Below are positions 23,155 to 32,698 of a DNA stretch of 35,568 bases, piece by piece. The DNA lies in contig JAABUE010000013.1 in NCBI GenBank assembly GCA_011389535.1, positions 1 to 35,568 of the forward strand. The letters run 5' to 3'. The first letter of the stretch is position 1. Each line of letters opens with the position of its first letter. Position numbers and translations under genes: made by a program. The notes beneath the pieces are model-generated. The model was not told the DNA's origin, searched no databases, and was given only the letters and a program-made list of their open reading frames with translations. This DNA is from Anaerolineales bacterium (lineage in GTDB: Bacteria; Chloroflexota; Anaerolineae; Anaerolineales; Villigracilaceae).

Positions 23155-23649
23155 ATGTTTGCCTTAGGCCTTGACCCGGGGACTGCAACGACCGGCTACG
23201 GACTCGTCCGCCTCGATCCGGACGGGAGCCTGCTGGCCGTTAAATATGGCGTGATCACCACCCCAAAGAACACCCCCGCCGCTGAGCGGCTGTTGACCCT
23301 GTATGATCAATTGCAGGATCTGCTCCACGAGCATAAACCTGAAACAGTTGCCGTGGAAAAGTTATTTTTCCAGCGCAACGTGAGCACTGCCCTCGCCGTC
23401 GGTCAGGCGCGCGGCGTCATGCTGCTTGCATCGGCCAGGGCCGGGCTGGAAGTGTACGAATACACCCCCAACGAGATCAAGCAGGCTGTTGCGGGCTACG
23501 GCTCGGCTGGTAAACGCCAGATGCAAGAGATGGTGCGCGTGCTGTTGGCGCTGGACGATATCCCCCGGCCTGACGACGCCGCCGACGCGCTTGCGGTGGC
23601 GATCTGTCATTTGCACAGCGCTCGTCTATTACATTTAACGAACGAATGA
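23155..23649 (+). CDS. ruvC: Holliday junction resolvase RuvC
   Basis: 164 residues from MFALGLDPGTATTGYG. The RNase H-fold catalytic acids are D7, E68 (VAVEKLFF), D141 and D144 (PDDAADALAVAICH). Length is standard. The open frame continues upstream to TTG 23125, but the family normally begins a few residues before the GLDPG motif, so ATG 23155 is preferred; no ribosome site precedes it. It cuts four-way junctions in complex with RuvAB. ruvA lies 1.65 kb downstream, separated by two unrelated genes, and ruvB is not in the window. Confidence 0.97.
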   Translation: MFALGLDPGTATTGYGLVRLDPDGSLLAVKYGVITTPKNTPAAERLLTLYDQLQDLLHEHKPETVAVEKLFFQRNVSTALAVGQARGVMLLASARAGLEVYEYTPNEIKQAVAGYGSAGKRQMQEMVRVLLALDDIPRPDDAADALAVAICHLHSARLLHLTNE

Positions 23650-23665
23650 GGGAGATTGAAACTCG

Positions 23666-24922
23666 ATGGAAAATATTGATCTGTTTTTACGATTTGGAAC
23701 TGCCATCGCGATTGGATTCCTGATTGGATTGCAGCGCGAGTATGCCCATGGCGGCCGGGACCAGATGATCATTGCCGGCGAACGAACCTTTGCTTTATTC
23801 AGCCTGGCCGGGGCTATGGCTGCCATGGTTGCAGATCAACTCAGTTCTGCTTTGGCTTTCTTTGGAATTATTTTGGTCCTGGGTCTATTTACCACCATGG
23901 CTTATTTCACGAGTTCCCGCAGTGGCAATGTTGGACTGACCACCGAGGTTGCCATCGTGATCGCGATTGCAATCGGCGCGCTGTGTTACTGGGGTTATCT
24001 AACCTTAGCGGTTGCGGTGGGTATCGCCACAACAGTTTTGCTTTCCATAAAATTGGAAACTGACCGGTTAGCGCGTGCGCTCACCCGGGAAGATATCCTC
24101 GCGGCCTTACAACTGGCGGTCATCAGCGCGATCGTCCTGCCGATCCTGCCGAATGAAAGCTTCCTGCCGCCTCCATTCGATGTGCTCAACCCCTTCAAGA
24201 TTTGGCTGATGGTCGTGTTTATTTCGGGGATCAGTTTTTTGGGGTATGTCGCCATAAAGATTGTCGGCCCGGAGCAGGGGATCGGGCTGACCGGCCTGCT
24301 GGGTGGGATGGCTTCCAGTACAGCGGTCACGCTCAGCTTTTCAGAACGCAGCAACCGCGAGCCGGATCTCTCGAAGCCTTTTGTGCTGGCCATCACCTTA
24401 GCATGGACAGTCATGTTCGCCCGTGTGTTGATCGAGGTCAGCGTGGTCAACCCGGCCTTGTTGGGACAGGTCTGGCTTCCGATTACGCTTGCGGGACTGG
24501 TAGGTTTAATCTATTGTGGCTATCTTTTCTTTGTCCAGCGTACTGCTGAAAAAGGCGATGTCAAGTTTTCGAATCCCTTCGATCTGATGTCTGCGATCAA
24601 ATTCGGTCTCCTGTATGCGCTGGTATTGCTCATCTCGCGCGCTGCGCAGATGTATCTCGGTGAAACTGGGCTATATCTCTCCAGCATAATTTCCGGACTC
24701 GCTGATGTAGATGCTATTACCTTATCGATGGCCGAGTTGAGCAGAACAGGGGTCCTCGGAATGGATCAGGCAGCCCTGGCCATTGTGCTCGCCACCATGT
24801 CAAACACGTTGGTAAAGGGCGGCATTGCCATAATTGCCGGCTCTTCGACTTTGCGGAAGTCTATCATTCCTGCGGTGGTCATGATTCTAGTGGTCGGCTT
24901 GGGGAGCGCAATCTTGTTTTAG
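23666..24922 (+). CDS. MgtC/SapB + DUF4010 membrane protein
   Basis: 418 residues with about 12 hydrophobic segments. The N-terminal part (FLRFGTAIAIGFLIGLQREYAHGG, AGERTFALFSLAGAMAA) is MgtC-like. The C-terminal half is DUF4010-like, with GLLGGMASSTAVTLSFSERS and SIISGLADVDAITLSMAELS. Function is unknown; MgtC relatives affect Mg2+ and phosphate homeostasis or regulate ATP synthase. It begins 16 bases after ruvC and is followed by the cupin gene, so it is embedded in the ruv transcription unit. Confidence 0.88.
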   Translation: MENIDLFLRFGTAIAIGFLIGLQREYAHGGRDQMIIAGERTFALFSLAGAMAAMVADQLSSALAFFGIILVLGLFTTMAYFTSSRSGNVGLTTEVAIVIAIAIGALCYWGYLTLAVAVGIATTVLLSIKLETDRLARALTREDILAALQLAVISAIVLPILPNESFLPPPFDVLNPFKIWLMVVFISGISFLGYVAIKIVGPEQGIGLTGLLGGMASSTAVTLSFSERSNREPDLSKPFVLAITLAWTVMFARVLIEVSVVNPALLGQVWLPITLAGLVGLIYCGYLFFVQRTAEKGDVKFSNPFDLMSAIKFGLLYALVLLISRAAQMYLGETGLYLSSIISGLADVDAITLSMAELSRTGVLGMDQAALAIVLATMSNTLVKGGIAIIAGSSTLRKSIIPAVVMILVVGLGSAILF

Positions 24923-24935
24923 GTTTTGATTTTCG

Positions 24936-25307
24936 ATGAAAATATATTGTTTTGGTCCCGAAGTTGGTAAAAAGATTGAGCAATTTGGCAGTGTGAATGC
25001 TATTGTCTCAAGGATCGTTCACCTGGATGATGAAGCCGTGATCAATAGCGTTTACATCCGCCCGCATGGAAAAAATGGCTATCACCAGGCAGCGGCTCCA
25101 CAATTATTCTTGGTTGTGGAGGGCGAAGGTTGGGTTAAGAGCGAGTCTGGAGAAAATATTGCGATCAAGGGAGGACACGCCGTATTTTGGAGAAAAGACG
25201 AGTGGCATGAATCGGGCACTGAAACAGGGATGGCTGCTGTTATCATTGAGGGTATGACTATTGACGCGGCTAAACTTATGCCTCCTATGCAGGAAGATGA
25301 ACCATGA
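24936..25307 (+). CDS. Small single-domain cupin protein
   Basis: 123 residues. A beta-barrel pattern with HGKNGYHQAAAPQLFLVVEGEGWVKSESGENIAIKGGHAVFWRKDEWHES suits a cupin-2 domain. The first motif is degenerate (only one clear His before the Gln-Leu-Phe strand), and a second His lies in EWHES, so metal binding is possible but not certain. Its stop overlaps the ruvA start by ATGA (25304-25307), so ruvA translation is coupled to it. Role unknown: a sensor, isomerase or storage-type cupin are all possible. Confidence 0.82.
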   Translation: MKIYCFGPEVGKKIEQFGSVNAIVSRIVHLDDEAVINSVYIRPHGKNGYHQAAAPQLFLVVEGEGWVKSESGENIAIKGGHAVFWRKDEWHESGTETGMAAVIIEGMTIDAAKLMPPMQEDEP

Positions 25308-25882
25308 TAGCAACACTCCGCGGCGAAATCACCCAGATCGAAGACAACGCCCTCGTCATTGAAATTGGCGGCGTGGGGCTGCGCGTGCTCGTCCCTGCAC
25401 CCTTGCGCGGACGGATGAAGGTTGGTGAAGCAATTTTCCTTTATACCCATCTCATCGTCCGGGAGACGGAGTTGAGCCTGTACGGGTTCGAATCCCAGGC
25501 CGAGCGTGACCTGTTCAACCTGCTGCTCGGTGTGGACGGGGTTGGTCCCAAGGCATCGCTCTCCGTGCTGTCCGCGATGAGCATCGAAGCGGTCCAGCGC
25601 GCGATCTTTGGCGATGAGCCCGAGCTTTTGAGCCGCGTCCCGGGCGTGGGCAAAAAGACGGCCCAGAAGATCGGCCTGTATTTGAAAGACCGCTTGAAAC
25701 CGGTCGATACGCTGGCTTACGTGGCAGCCATGTCCGATGCGGATTCGGAAGTGCTGGCCGCATTGACTGCGCTGGGCTACAGTGTGGTCGAAGCCCAGTC
25801 AGCCGTCCAGTCGATCCCGAAAGATGCGCCTGAGGATGTGGAGGAACGCCTGCGCACGGCATTGCAGTATTTCCAGAAGTAA
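25304..25882 (+). CDS. ruvA: Holliday junction DNA helicase subunit RuvA
   Basis: 192 residues. The OB-fold domain I (MIATLRGEITQIEDNALVIEIGGVGLRV), the two helix-hairpin-helix motifs of domain II (LLLGVDGVGPKASLSVLS and LSRVPGVGKKTAQKIGLYLKDRL) and the three-helix RuvB-binding domain III (ADSEVLAALTALGYSVVEAQSAV) are all present. It binds junctions as a tetramer and loads RuvB. The start overlaps the cupin stop by four bases. It ends the rightward run of genes before a shared hairpin. Confidence 0.97.
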   Translation: MIATLRGEITQIEDNALVIEIGGVGLRVLVPAPLRGRMKVGEAIFLYTHLIVRETELSLYGFESQAERDLFNLLLGVDGVGPKASLSVLSAMSIEAVQRAIFGDEPELLSRVPGVGKKTAQKIGLYLKDRLKPVDTLAYVAAMSDADSEVLAALTALGYSVVEAQSAVQSIPKDAPEDVEERLRTALQYFQK

Positions 25883-25909
25883 TTCCGATTGCTTTTGTAC
25901 AGCATTGAA

Positions 25910-25949
25910 AATGAAGCACCCCATCTCGGAAGAGACGAGGTGCTTCATT
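25910..25949. terminator. Bidirectional terminator between ruvA and the M28 peptidase gene
   Basis: AATGAAGCACC (25910-25920) pairs perfectly with GGTGCTTCATT (25939-25949); an inner CTC/GAG pair extends it with interruptions. T-rich ends (GGTTT on plus, TTTTC on minus) are modest. It sits between two converging genes. Confidence 0.82.
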
Positions 25950-25982
25950 GGTTTCAGATTGATGCGCTAATCCGGATAGTTT

Positions 25983-27488
25983 TTATTCGGCAGCCGCTTC
26001 CACTTCCGATTTGCCGGGGGACGGCTGGAAATTTCCCTTGCCTTTCACGGCATTGATCTCTTCTGTATTCATGGCATATTTCAGTGTAGCATATGCCACG
26101 GCGTCAGAGTTGACATCCAGGGCGTGAAGACTGATATTGTCATAGGTGTCGCAGGCCAGATGGTAGCAAGGATCATACTGAATGCCTGCTGTGCCACCCC
26201 AGATCGCTACTTCTTCAGGTGTCTTAATGCCTTCAGCGCCGGTGAAGAGCCCACCAGATGGGATTCCAACCGCAATGAATGGCCCATAGTCAGAGCGTCC
26301 GGAGAAGTCGGTGCCCTTGAACGGTTCGCCAACCATAGTGAAGTACTCTTCAAAGGTCTTTTCGATCTGGGCAGAACCTGCTGGCCCGGGACCAGCGCCC
26401 ACGCCATCAGAGTCGTCTCCATCGTAGATGAAAAAGACGTAATTTGGGGACCCGATCATGTCGAAGTTCAGGTACAGGGTAATATCCTCCAACTCGGCTG
26501 CGCTCAGATTGTTTACATAGTAAGTGGAACCGACTAGGCTGGCTTCCTCAGCGCCCCACCAGGCAAAGCGTACCTGGTTACGTGGTTTTACCTTGGCCAT
26601 CTGCTCGGCTACTTCGAGCAGGGCTGCGGAACCGGAGCCGTTATCCTGGATGCCAGGACCTTCGTTCACTGAATCGAGATGAGCGCCGGCCATCACAACA
26701 TTATTAGGATTCCCTCCGACAGATTCGGCAAAAACATTCGAAGTTGTGGCAATTCCACGGAACGTTTCGGTTTTCAAGCGCAGAACAAGACCCGGCGTGG
26801 CAGCCAACTGCTGGCCGATCGCCTGGGTCACAGAAGTGACCGGAATATCCAACGTAAAGGCATTGCCAAGCGTACCATTTAATGTACCGGGGGCATTGTT
26901 GTAAATGACCACACCTGCTGCCCCAGCATTGTAGGCATTTGTAGCCTTTATAGCGAAGGTGCACGCGCCACGGCTGATGAGGGCGATATCTCCGGCCGGG
27001 AAACCAGCAAAGTCAGCGGCCTCACAACCTGGGGTTGCGTCCGCTGGCGGCGCTGCCAGCGCGGTCACGGAAGCTGTCACGTCACCGCTCCCTGAATAGG
27101 ACATGATGGTGTTTTCGATCGGTCCTGCAGGGGGCGGAGCTACCTGTTCAAGAATGGGTGGAGCCAGGGATATGAATGTCTGGAACTGGAATTCCTGGAC
27201 AGTCACGTTATACCCGGCGGCTTCCATGCGCTCCACAACATAGTCCACAGATCGATCATAGCCTGGGGTACCTGAGGTGCGGATGCCACCATTCGCATCC
27301 GCAATCGCCTGGAAAGCTGCCTGGTGCTCACGCACGCCTTCCACAGTCACACATTCCAGCAGTTTATTAAAGTTATTGTTAACACGCGTATCGCACGCTT
27401 CATTGCCGGCTAGCACAGTGGATGCAAACACAAAAGTGGCTGCAACCAACGCTACAACGATCAGTATGCGTACAAATTTACGATTCAT
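25983..27488 (-). CDS. Secreted M28 family aminopeptidase with PA domain
   Basis: 501 residues. The signal peptide MNRKFVRILIVVALVAATFVFASTVLA is followed by an M28 catalytic fold with an inserted PA domain (about 125-240). The zinc and catalytic residues are in place: H270 (AGAHLDS), D282 (GIQDNGSG), E314/E315 (WWGAEEASLVGS), D343 (NFDMIGS) and H443 (CYHLACD). This matches Streptomyces aminopeptidase-like enzymes that remove hydrophobic N-terminal residues outside the cell. Paired cysteines (C441/C446 and others) suit an exported protein. A good AAGGAG ribosome site precedes ATG 27488. The tail after about 455 is a Glu/Lys-rich extension of unknown use. The organism probably feeds partly on protein. 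Confidence 0.95.
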   Translation of the reverse strand: MNRKFVRILIVVALVAATFVFASTVLAGNEACDTRVNNNFNKLLECVTVEGVREHQAAFQAIADANGGIRTSGTPGYDRSVDYVVERMEAAGYNVTVQEFQFQTFISLAPPILEQVAPPPAGPIENTIMSYSGSGDVTASVTALAAPPADATPGCEAADFAGFPAGDIALISRGACTFAIKATNAYNAGAAGVVIYNNAPGTLNGTLGNAFTLDIPVTSVTQAIGQQLAATPGLVLRLKTETFRGIATTSNVFAESVGGNPNNVVMAGAHLDSVNEGPGIQDNGSGSAALLEVAEQMAKVKPRNQVRFAWWGAEEASLVGSTYYVNNLSAAELEDITLYLNFDMIGSPNYVFFIYDGDDSDGVGAGPGPAGSAQIEKTFEEYFTMVGEPFKGTDFSGRSDYGPFIAVGIPSGGLFTGAEGIKTPEEVAIWGGTAGIQYDPCYHLACDTYDNISLHALDVNSDAVAYATLKYAMNTEEINAVKGKGNFQPSPGKSEVEAAAE

Positions 27489-27815
27489 TTGTCTTTCTCC
27501 TTATGGAAGTAAAGAAATAGGGAACCCGACCTTTGGCCTGTCTTAGCAAGAGACTAATTCTCTGTTATGTTATTAAATTCATAGGAATGGGCGCGAATCA
27601 CCTCCTATAAGCATGTTCCCATGAGCATAGAGCAGCGGAGGTGTGTCTGCGATTAGCGTGCGGGAAAATCGCGGCGGATCTCATGGAATATGATAACTTA
27701 GACTATATTGCTCATATTTATCATGAAACAGTGCTTCTTACAAGGCATAAAGGTACTGACAAAAAAGGCAACCTGTTCAGGTTGCCTTTCAATGCTTCAA
27801 CTTCAAAAAGTACTT
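27489..27815. other. 327-bp intergenic region between two secreted peptidase genes
   Basis: It holds the terminator of the downstream-strand HExxH peptidase at 27761-27789 and the leader of the M28 gene, with AAGGAG about 8 bases before ATG 27488. A strong ribosome-site-like AGGAGGTGA lies on the minus strand near 27606-27598, but the only nearby ATG opens a 5-codon frame. No gene or clear promoter hexamer pair is supported. Confidence 0.6.
27761..27789 (-). terminator. Rho-independent terminator of the HExxH peptidase gene
   Basis: AAAGGCAACCTG (27764-27775) pairs with CAGGTTGCCTTT (27778-27789), a perfect 12-bp stem with a minimal loop. On the minus strand the stem runs into six T's (27766-27761). 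Confidence 0.9.
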
Positions 27816-29831
27816 TTAACGTATCTCTACTGTGTAGCTTCCCACTTCCCGGGTGAACCGCGTTGTACCGCTCACCACCAGTGTGATACTGTCCACATCG
27901 CCGCCAATGGAAATGGGAATTTCGGCGGTCTGGTCGTCGCCGACCTCGATCATTTCGACTGTCGTGGTCGAACCTTCTTTGATCAGCGCCAGACGAAAGG
28001 TCTGGGGAAGCGCGTTCTGCACGCGCACGAACCCATCGCTCGTCCAGCCGCCATCGTCAGTTTCAAAATCGCTGAAGTAGTCGATCGCTTCCACAGAAAC
28101 ATCATCGATCAACATGCCTTCGCCGTTGACAGCCGCATCGGTCACATATTCGAAACGGACGAAGATATTCTTCCCGGCGTATTCCGACAGGTCGATCTCT
28201 TCCTGGATCCAGCCTCTGGTCACACCGTTGTACCCCCAGCCATACGAGTTGCCGGAGGGGTCCTCGTCCGTACCGGAGGGCGTGGTGATGATCTCCCATA
28301 CCTCTCCATCTTCGGAGACTTCGAAGTACAGGTAGTCGTAATCTTCTTCCAGGTCATACCAGGTGCGGAAGGAGAAGGTGATCGGCCCGCTGACGCCCGT
28401 AAAATCGAACTCACGGGTCAGGGTCATATCCGATTCATCGCCCTTGTTGGACCAGATGGCATAGGAACCGGAGTAAGCATCCTCGGGCAGCAGGCGGGCT
28501 ATCGTTGAGCCTTCGAAGCGCAGGGTGTAATCGCCTGAGCAGTTGATCTGGATGTAGTCCACACCGTACTGTTTGACCGTGCGCCCGGCAGCGCCTGCGG
28601 GACATTCATTGATCGATTCGGTGGGGGAAGTCTGTGGTGCGTTAGGGTAGTTGTTGTAGATATAACGCCCGTCACCTACATTATCATCCAGCAGGTAATT
28701 GGTAACTACCCAGTCCATAAACAAGGCATCGGCTGTGATCGGCTGGTCGATCAATTCATCGGTAGCGCTGATCTGGCTCAAAACATTATCTACGCTATCG
28801 AGACCGTTTTCCGGATCCCTGACCAGTGCCTTGGTAGCGTCATCACCAAAGCGGTCGAGGAAGTAAGCCAGGTAAAGGAAGCCGGCGCCATAGTGCGGCG
28901 CAGTGGCGTTTTGATCGTTGGGCCAGTCGTTTAATTGCAGATCGGGGTTACTGGCATACAACCAGTCAAAGCCTCCGATATCATAGCCATTCAAGAAGGC
29001 TGCAAGCACAGAGAAGCCCTCGTTCAGATAGGAGGTCTCGTTGCGGTCCTGGTACCAGTGGATCATGTGCTGGAATTCATGCGCCAGCACACCATAGGTA
29101 AATTCGTCTCCCAGGTCGGTGTTGTCGGCGTTGAACAGGAACATCTCATGGCCATTGGAATACTCATGCGCCAACGGATGGGTTGAATCTGCCGAGGAAA
29201 AGTATCCCGCAATCGACATGCCCAGCCCGCGCGCGTACAGGATGTAGATGTGCTCATCGCCGTCGATGCCCGGACTCCACTCGCTGCCAAAGAATTCCCG
29301 GTTGGTGGGATACATCTTATCCTCGAACGCATCGGCCAATTCCACCAACTCGTCCTGGTCATAGTTGACCCCATTTTCTACCCAGAAGTAAACATGCGGT
29401 GTCACGTACTGCAGCGTAGCGTCCACCTGGAAGTTCTCATTCGTATTTACATTGGTTACCCAGAAAGTATCCTGTTCCCCCTCCTGGCGCGGACCGGCTG
29501 GCGCTGGCAGGGTCGCCGGAATATTGCATTCACCTCTCAGGCGGCAGGCTAACTCTAGCGGATCGTTCTCGGGGACGATCGTAACTTTGAGTTCTTCGAG
29601 CGTGTCGGTCGGCACATTGACCACCGGCGGGCGGGTCACTTCCACTAACGGAGTGGAGGTGGGAGAGCCAAAGGGTATATCCGAAATGATTGGGTTTCGC
29701 TGGTAAAGATCGTATGCGAAGACACCCACAGCCGCCAGGATAAGCACACAACAACACAACACAATCAGCACGATAGCAATCACAAGGCCGGTCTTGCTCC
29801 TTGGTCTTTCGACGGGATATTCTTCAATCAT
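27816..29831 (-). CDS. Surface-anchored zinc metallopeptidase (HExxH, hyicolysin/immune-inhibitor-A-like)
   Basis: 671 residues. A cytoplasmic N-terminus (1-14) and one membrane helix (about 15-40) precede a Pro/Thr-rich linker. The peptidase domain (about 120-400) has VLAHEFQHMIHWYQD (H251, E252, H255) and a third ligand E271 in YLNEGFSVLAAF, as in M30/gluzincin-type peptidases. The C-terminal part has a carbohydrate-binding-like jelly roll (about 430-595: SNKGDESDMTLTREFDF, FSFRTWYDLEEDYDYLYFEVSEDGEVW, GMLIDDVSVEA), the region that follows the catalytic domain in immune inhibitor A proteins. A final beta domain ends in YTVEIR. GGAGG four bases before ATG 29831 sets the start. It should act on the outer cell face. 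It probably works with the M28 aminopeptidase on external protein. Confidence 0.85.
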   Translation of the reverse strand: MIEEYPVERPRSKTGLVIAIVLIVLCCCVLILAAVGVFAYDLYQRNPIISDIPFGSPTSTPLVEVTRPPVVNVPTDTLEELKVTIVPENDPLELACRLRGECNIPATLPAPAGPRQEGEQDTFWVTNVNTNENFQVDATLQYVTPHVYFWVENGVNYDQDELVELADAFEDKMYPTNREFFGSEWSPGIDGDEHIYILYARGLGMSIAGYFSSADSTHPLAHEYSNGHEMFLFNADNTDLGDEFTYGVLAHEFQHMIHWYQDRNETSYLNEGFSVLAAFLNGYDIGGFDWLYASNPDLQLNDWPNDQNATAPHYGAGFLYLAYFLDRFGDDATKALVRDPENGLDSVDNVLSQISATDELIDQPITADALFMDWVVTNYLLDDNVGDGRYIYNNYPNAPQTSPTESINECPAGAAGRTVKQYGVDYIQINCSGDYTLRFEGSTIARLLPEDAYSGSYAIWSNKGDESDMTLTREFDFTGVSGPITFSFRTWYDLEEDYDYLYFEVSEDGEVWEIITTPSGTDEDPSGNSYGWGYNGVTRGWIQEEIDLSEYAGKNIFVRFEYVTDAAVNGEGMLIDDVSVEAIDYFSDFETDDGGWTSDGFVRVQNALPQTFRLALIKEGSTTTVEMIEVGDDQTAEIPISIGGDVDSITLVVSGTTRFTREVGSYTVEIR

Positions 29832-29983
29832 AAATCCTCCGTTTTAAATTCCACCAATCTTACTCTATTTCGCTGAAAATCAGATTAGGGATTTCGGTGC
29901 TTCACAAAATAATAAAGTACAGCCTCAAAAACCGGCATTCTACAGGTCAGCGCGTGATCGATTGAATTTGAGTGTAATAGGAA

Positions 29984-30010
29984 AGAGCGGGATAATTTCT
30001 ATCCCGCTCT
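29984..30010 (-). terminator. Hairpin terminator of clpC
   Basis: AGAGCGGGATA (29984-29994) pairs perfectly with TATCCCGCTCT (30000-30010) around ATTTC. On the minus strand the tail is TTCCTATTAC, only moderately T-rich. It lies 19 bases beyond the clpC stop. Confidence 0.8.
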
Positions 30011-30028
30011 CTACTTCGATCAGCCAGA

Positions 30029-32506
30029 TTAAGCTTCAGCTTCAATGGTCTGTTTAGCATTCGATACCAGCTGGGCTGGTGTGAAGACCAAGGTGTTTTT
30101 CTTCTCATCCACATCCACATGCACGATGACGCCATCCTTGAACTTGCCGGACAGCAATTCCACCGAAAGGGGACTCTCCATGTATTTCTGGATCGCCCTG
30201 CGCAGCGGTCGCGCACCAAAGGCCGGATCATATCCTTCCTTGGCCAGCCAGCTCCTTGCAGCCGGGGTTAGTTCGACATTGATATCGTGCTCACTCAGGC
30301 GCTCCTGCACTTCTTTCATCTGCAGGTCAACAATGTACTCCATCTCTTCGATGCTGAGCGGGGAGAACATGATGATCTCATCGATGCGGTTGAGGAACTC
30401 GGGCCGGAATGCGCCCTTGAGCGCTTTATCGATCTTATCGTGCGACTCGCGTTCCTCGTCCGTGGCTTTTTGTTGGAGGAAGCCCAGGGTGCCGCCTTTT
30501 CTTACATATTCGGTGCCCAGGTTGGAGGTCATGATCAGAACCGTGTTTCGGAAATCGACCACGTTGCCCTGGCCATCGGTCATGCGGCCATCGTCCAGAA
30601 TTTGCAGCAGCGCATTCCAGACTTCGGGATGGGCCTTCTCGATCTCGTCGAACAGCAGGACCCGGTACGGCCGGCGGCGGACGGCTTCGGTCAATTGACC
30701 GCCTTCCTCGTAGCCGACGTATCCTGGCGGCGCGCCGAACAGGCGGGACACAGTATGCTGCTCCCGGTATTCGGACATGTCGATCCTGACGAGGGCATCC
30801 TCATCATCGAACATGAACCAGGCCAGCGCTTTTGCCAGCTCGGTCTTGCCTACGCCAGACGGGCCGATGAAGATGAACGAACCTATCGGGCGAGCCGGGT
30901 CTTTCAACCCCGATCGCGCGCGGCGGATGGCATCCGAAATTGCATGGATAGCCGCCTCCTGGCCGATAATGCGCTCGTGCAGGCGTTCTTCCATTTGGAG
31001 CAGTTTCTCGGTCTCGCTCTCCATCATCTGGGTGAGCGGGATGCCGGTCCATTGGTTGACAACTTCGGCGATATCGTCCACATCCACTACTTCGTCGAGC
31101 TTGTGGTCTGTTTCCCAGCTTTCGCGCTGCGCAGTGAATTCCTGCTCGATGCGCAGGCGTTCGGCTTTCTTCTGGGCGGCGCGTTCGTAATCACGCTCCA
31201 GGCCGGCCTGCTCTTCTTCGGCGTGCAGTTTCTCGATCTCGTTTTTCATTACCTTAAGATCGTCCGGCAGGGAATAAAGAGCCACGCGCAGTTTGGCGGC
31301 GGCCTCGTCCATCAGGTCGATAGCCTTGTCAGGCAGGTGCCGGTCTGTGACGTAGCGGTCCGCCAGCCGGGCAGCAGCTACCAGAGCCTCATCCGCAAAA
31401 TGGACTTTGTGATGGGCCTCATAACGGTCGCGCAGGCCTTGCAGCATCAGGATGGTATCTTCTACGCTCGGTTCCTCCACATAAATGGGCGCAAAGCGAC
31501 GCTCCAGAGCAGCATCTTTCTCGATGTGTTTATGGAACTCGTCCAGCGTGGTCGCGCCGATGCATTGCAGTTCGCCGCGCGCCAGGGCCGGCTTCAGCAT
31601 GTTGGACGCATCCATCGCGCCCTGGGCTGCTCCCGCTCCAACGACGGTATGCAGTTCGTCGATCATCAGGATGATCTCGCCCTGCGCGCGCTGCACTTCC
31701 TCGATGGAAGATTTCAGGCGCTCCTCGAACTCGCCGCGGAAGCGTGACCCGGCGATCATGCTGCCCAGGTCGAGCGCAACAACTTTCTTGCCCGCCAGGA
31801 TCTCGGGAACGTCGTTGTTGGCGATCTTCTGCGCCAGTCCCTCGACGATGGCGGTCTTGCCTACACCCGCTTCGCCGATTAACACCGGATTGTTCTTGGT
31901 GCGGCGTGACAAAATCTGGATGAGGCGTAAGATCTCGTTATCGCGGCCAATGACCGGATCGAGTTTGCCCTCGCGCGCCATCTGGGTCAGGTCGCGGGAG
32001 TACTTTTCCAGGGTGCGGTAGCGCGCTTCGGCCTGCGGATCGGTCACGCGCTGACCACCGCGCAGGTCCTGGATGGCCTCGTAGACACGGTCGCGCGTGA
32101 GACCGGCAGACTCTAAGATGCGGGCTGCAGGTGTGTTGCGCTCGGTCAGGATGGCCAGGAAAATGTGCTCGGTGGAAATATATTCGTCTTTCAGGCGGTT
32201 GGCTTCTTCGTTGGCCAGGTCAATGATCCGCTTCACGCGCGGCGTGATAAAGATCTGCCCAGCGCCACCGCCAAAGATATTGGCTTTGGGGCTGGCGCGC
32301 AAGGTGGAATCCAGGCGCTCCGTCAGAGCCGCTGCGCTGACATTCAGTTTTTCCAAAATTTGGGGAATCACACCGCCTGGCTGCTCGATCAGCGCCAGCA
32401 GGATGTGCTCGGTATCGATCTGGTTATGGCCGTAGCGCTGGATGATCTCCGCTGCGCGTTGAGCGGCCTCTTGTGCTCTCTCAGTAAAACGGTCAAATCG
32501 CATCAT
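30029..32506 (-). CDS. clpC: ClpC-type AAA+ unfoldase (Hsp100)
   Basis: 825 residues from [12 protein letters not shown]. Two N-terminal Clp repeats (about 5-140) precede AAA module 1 ([16 protein letters not shown]), a short middle domain with [13 protein letters not shown], and AAA module 2 ([21 protein letters not shown]). The C-terminal D2-small domain follows ([13 protein letters not shown]). The short middle domain, compared with the long coiled coil of ClpB, and a GTLGF sequence in the position of the ClpP-docking loop support ClpC. It should feed ClpP with unfolded substrates, including tagged proteins. The in-frame upstream start at 32527 is rejected; AAGGA precedes 32506. No mcsA/mcsB or ctsR, the usual clpC partners in Firmicutes, is adjacent. 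Confidence 0.93.
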   Translation of the reverse strand: MMRFDRFTERAQEAAQRAAEIIQRYGHNQIDTEHILLALIEQPGGVIPQILEKLNVSAAALTERLDSTLRASPKANIFGGGAGQIFITPRVKRIIDLANEEANRLKDEYISTEHIFLAILTERNTPAARILESAGLTRDRVYEAIQDLRGGQRVTDPQAEARYRTLEKYSRDLTQMAREGKLDPVIGRDNEILRLIQILSRRTKNNPVLIGEAGVGKTAIVEGLAQKIANNDVPEILAGKKVVALDLGSMIAGSRFRGEFEERLKSSIEEVQRAQGEIILMIDELHTVVGAGAAQGAMDASNMLKPALARGELQCIGATTLDEFHKHIEKDAALERRFAPIYVEEPSVEDTILMLQGLRDRYEAHHKVHFADEALVAAARLADRYVTDRHLPDKAIDLMDEAAAKLRVALYSLPDDLKVMKNEIEKLHAEEEQAGLERDYERAAQKKAERLRIEQEFTAQRESWETDHKLDEVVDVDDIAEVVNQWTGIPLTQMMESETEKLLQMEERLHERIIGQEAAIHAISDAIRRARSGLKDPARPIGSFIFIGPSGVGKTELAKALAWFMFDDEDALVRIDMSEYREQHTVSRLFGAPPGYVGYEEGGQLTEAVRRRPYRVLLFDEIEKAHPEVWNALLQILDDGRMTDGQGNVVDFRNTVLIMTSNLGTEYVRKGGTLGFLQQKATDEERESHDKIDKALKGAFRPEFLNRIDEIIMFSPLSIEEMEYIVDLQMKEVQERLSEHDINVELTPAARSWLAKEGYDPAFGARPLRRAIQKYMESPLSVELLSGKFKDGVIVHVDVDEKKNTLVFTPAQLVSNAKQTIEAEA

Positions 32507-32698
32507 TAGCGTTAATCCTTTCAACAATCAAAACCGACAGTCACAACCTTACTATTCTTATCCTAATCCGGGCATCTGTTTAAACGAAGCTGGTCCTCCA
32601 GCGATTTCTCGTTGAGAACTGTCAGGTTTCGTGACAGTGTGATTATAACAAAACCGGATATGCGATTTGCATAAGTGACATAAGATTTTCGTTAGATT

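Noticed and set aside
27589-27606. Perfect ribosome-site-like AGGAGGTGA on the minus strand with a nearby ATG
   Set aside because: The ATG is 18 bases away and opens only five codons; no leader-peptide logic for the M28 gene is evident.
30287-31747. 486-codon open frame antisense to clpC
   Set aside because: It lies wholly inside clpC, has no ribosome site or domain, and follows third-position bias of the real gene.
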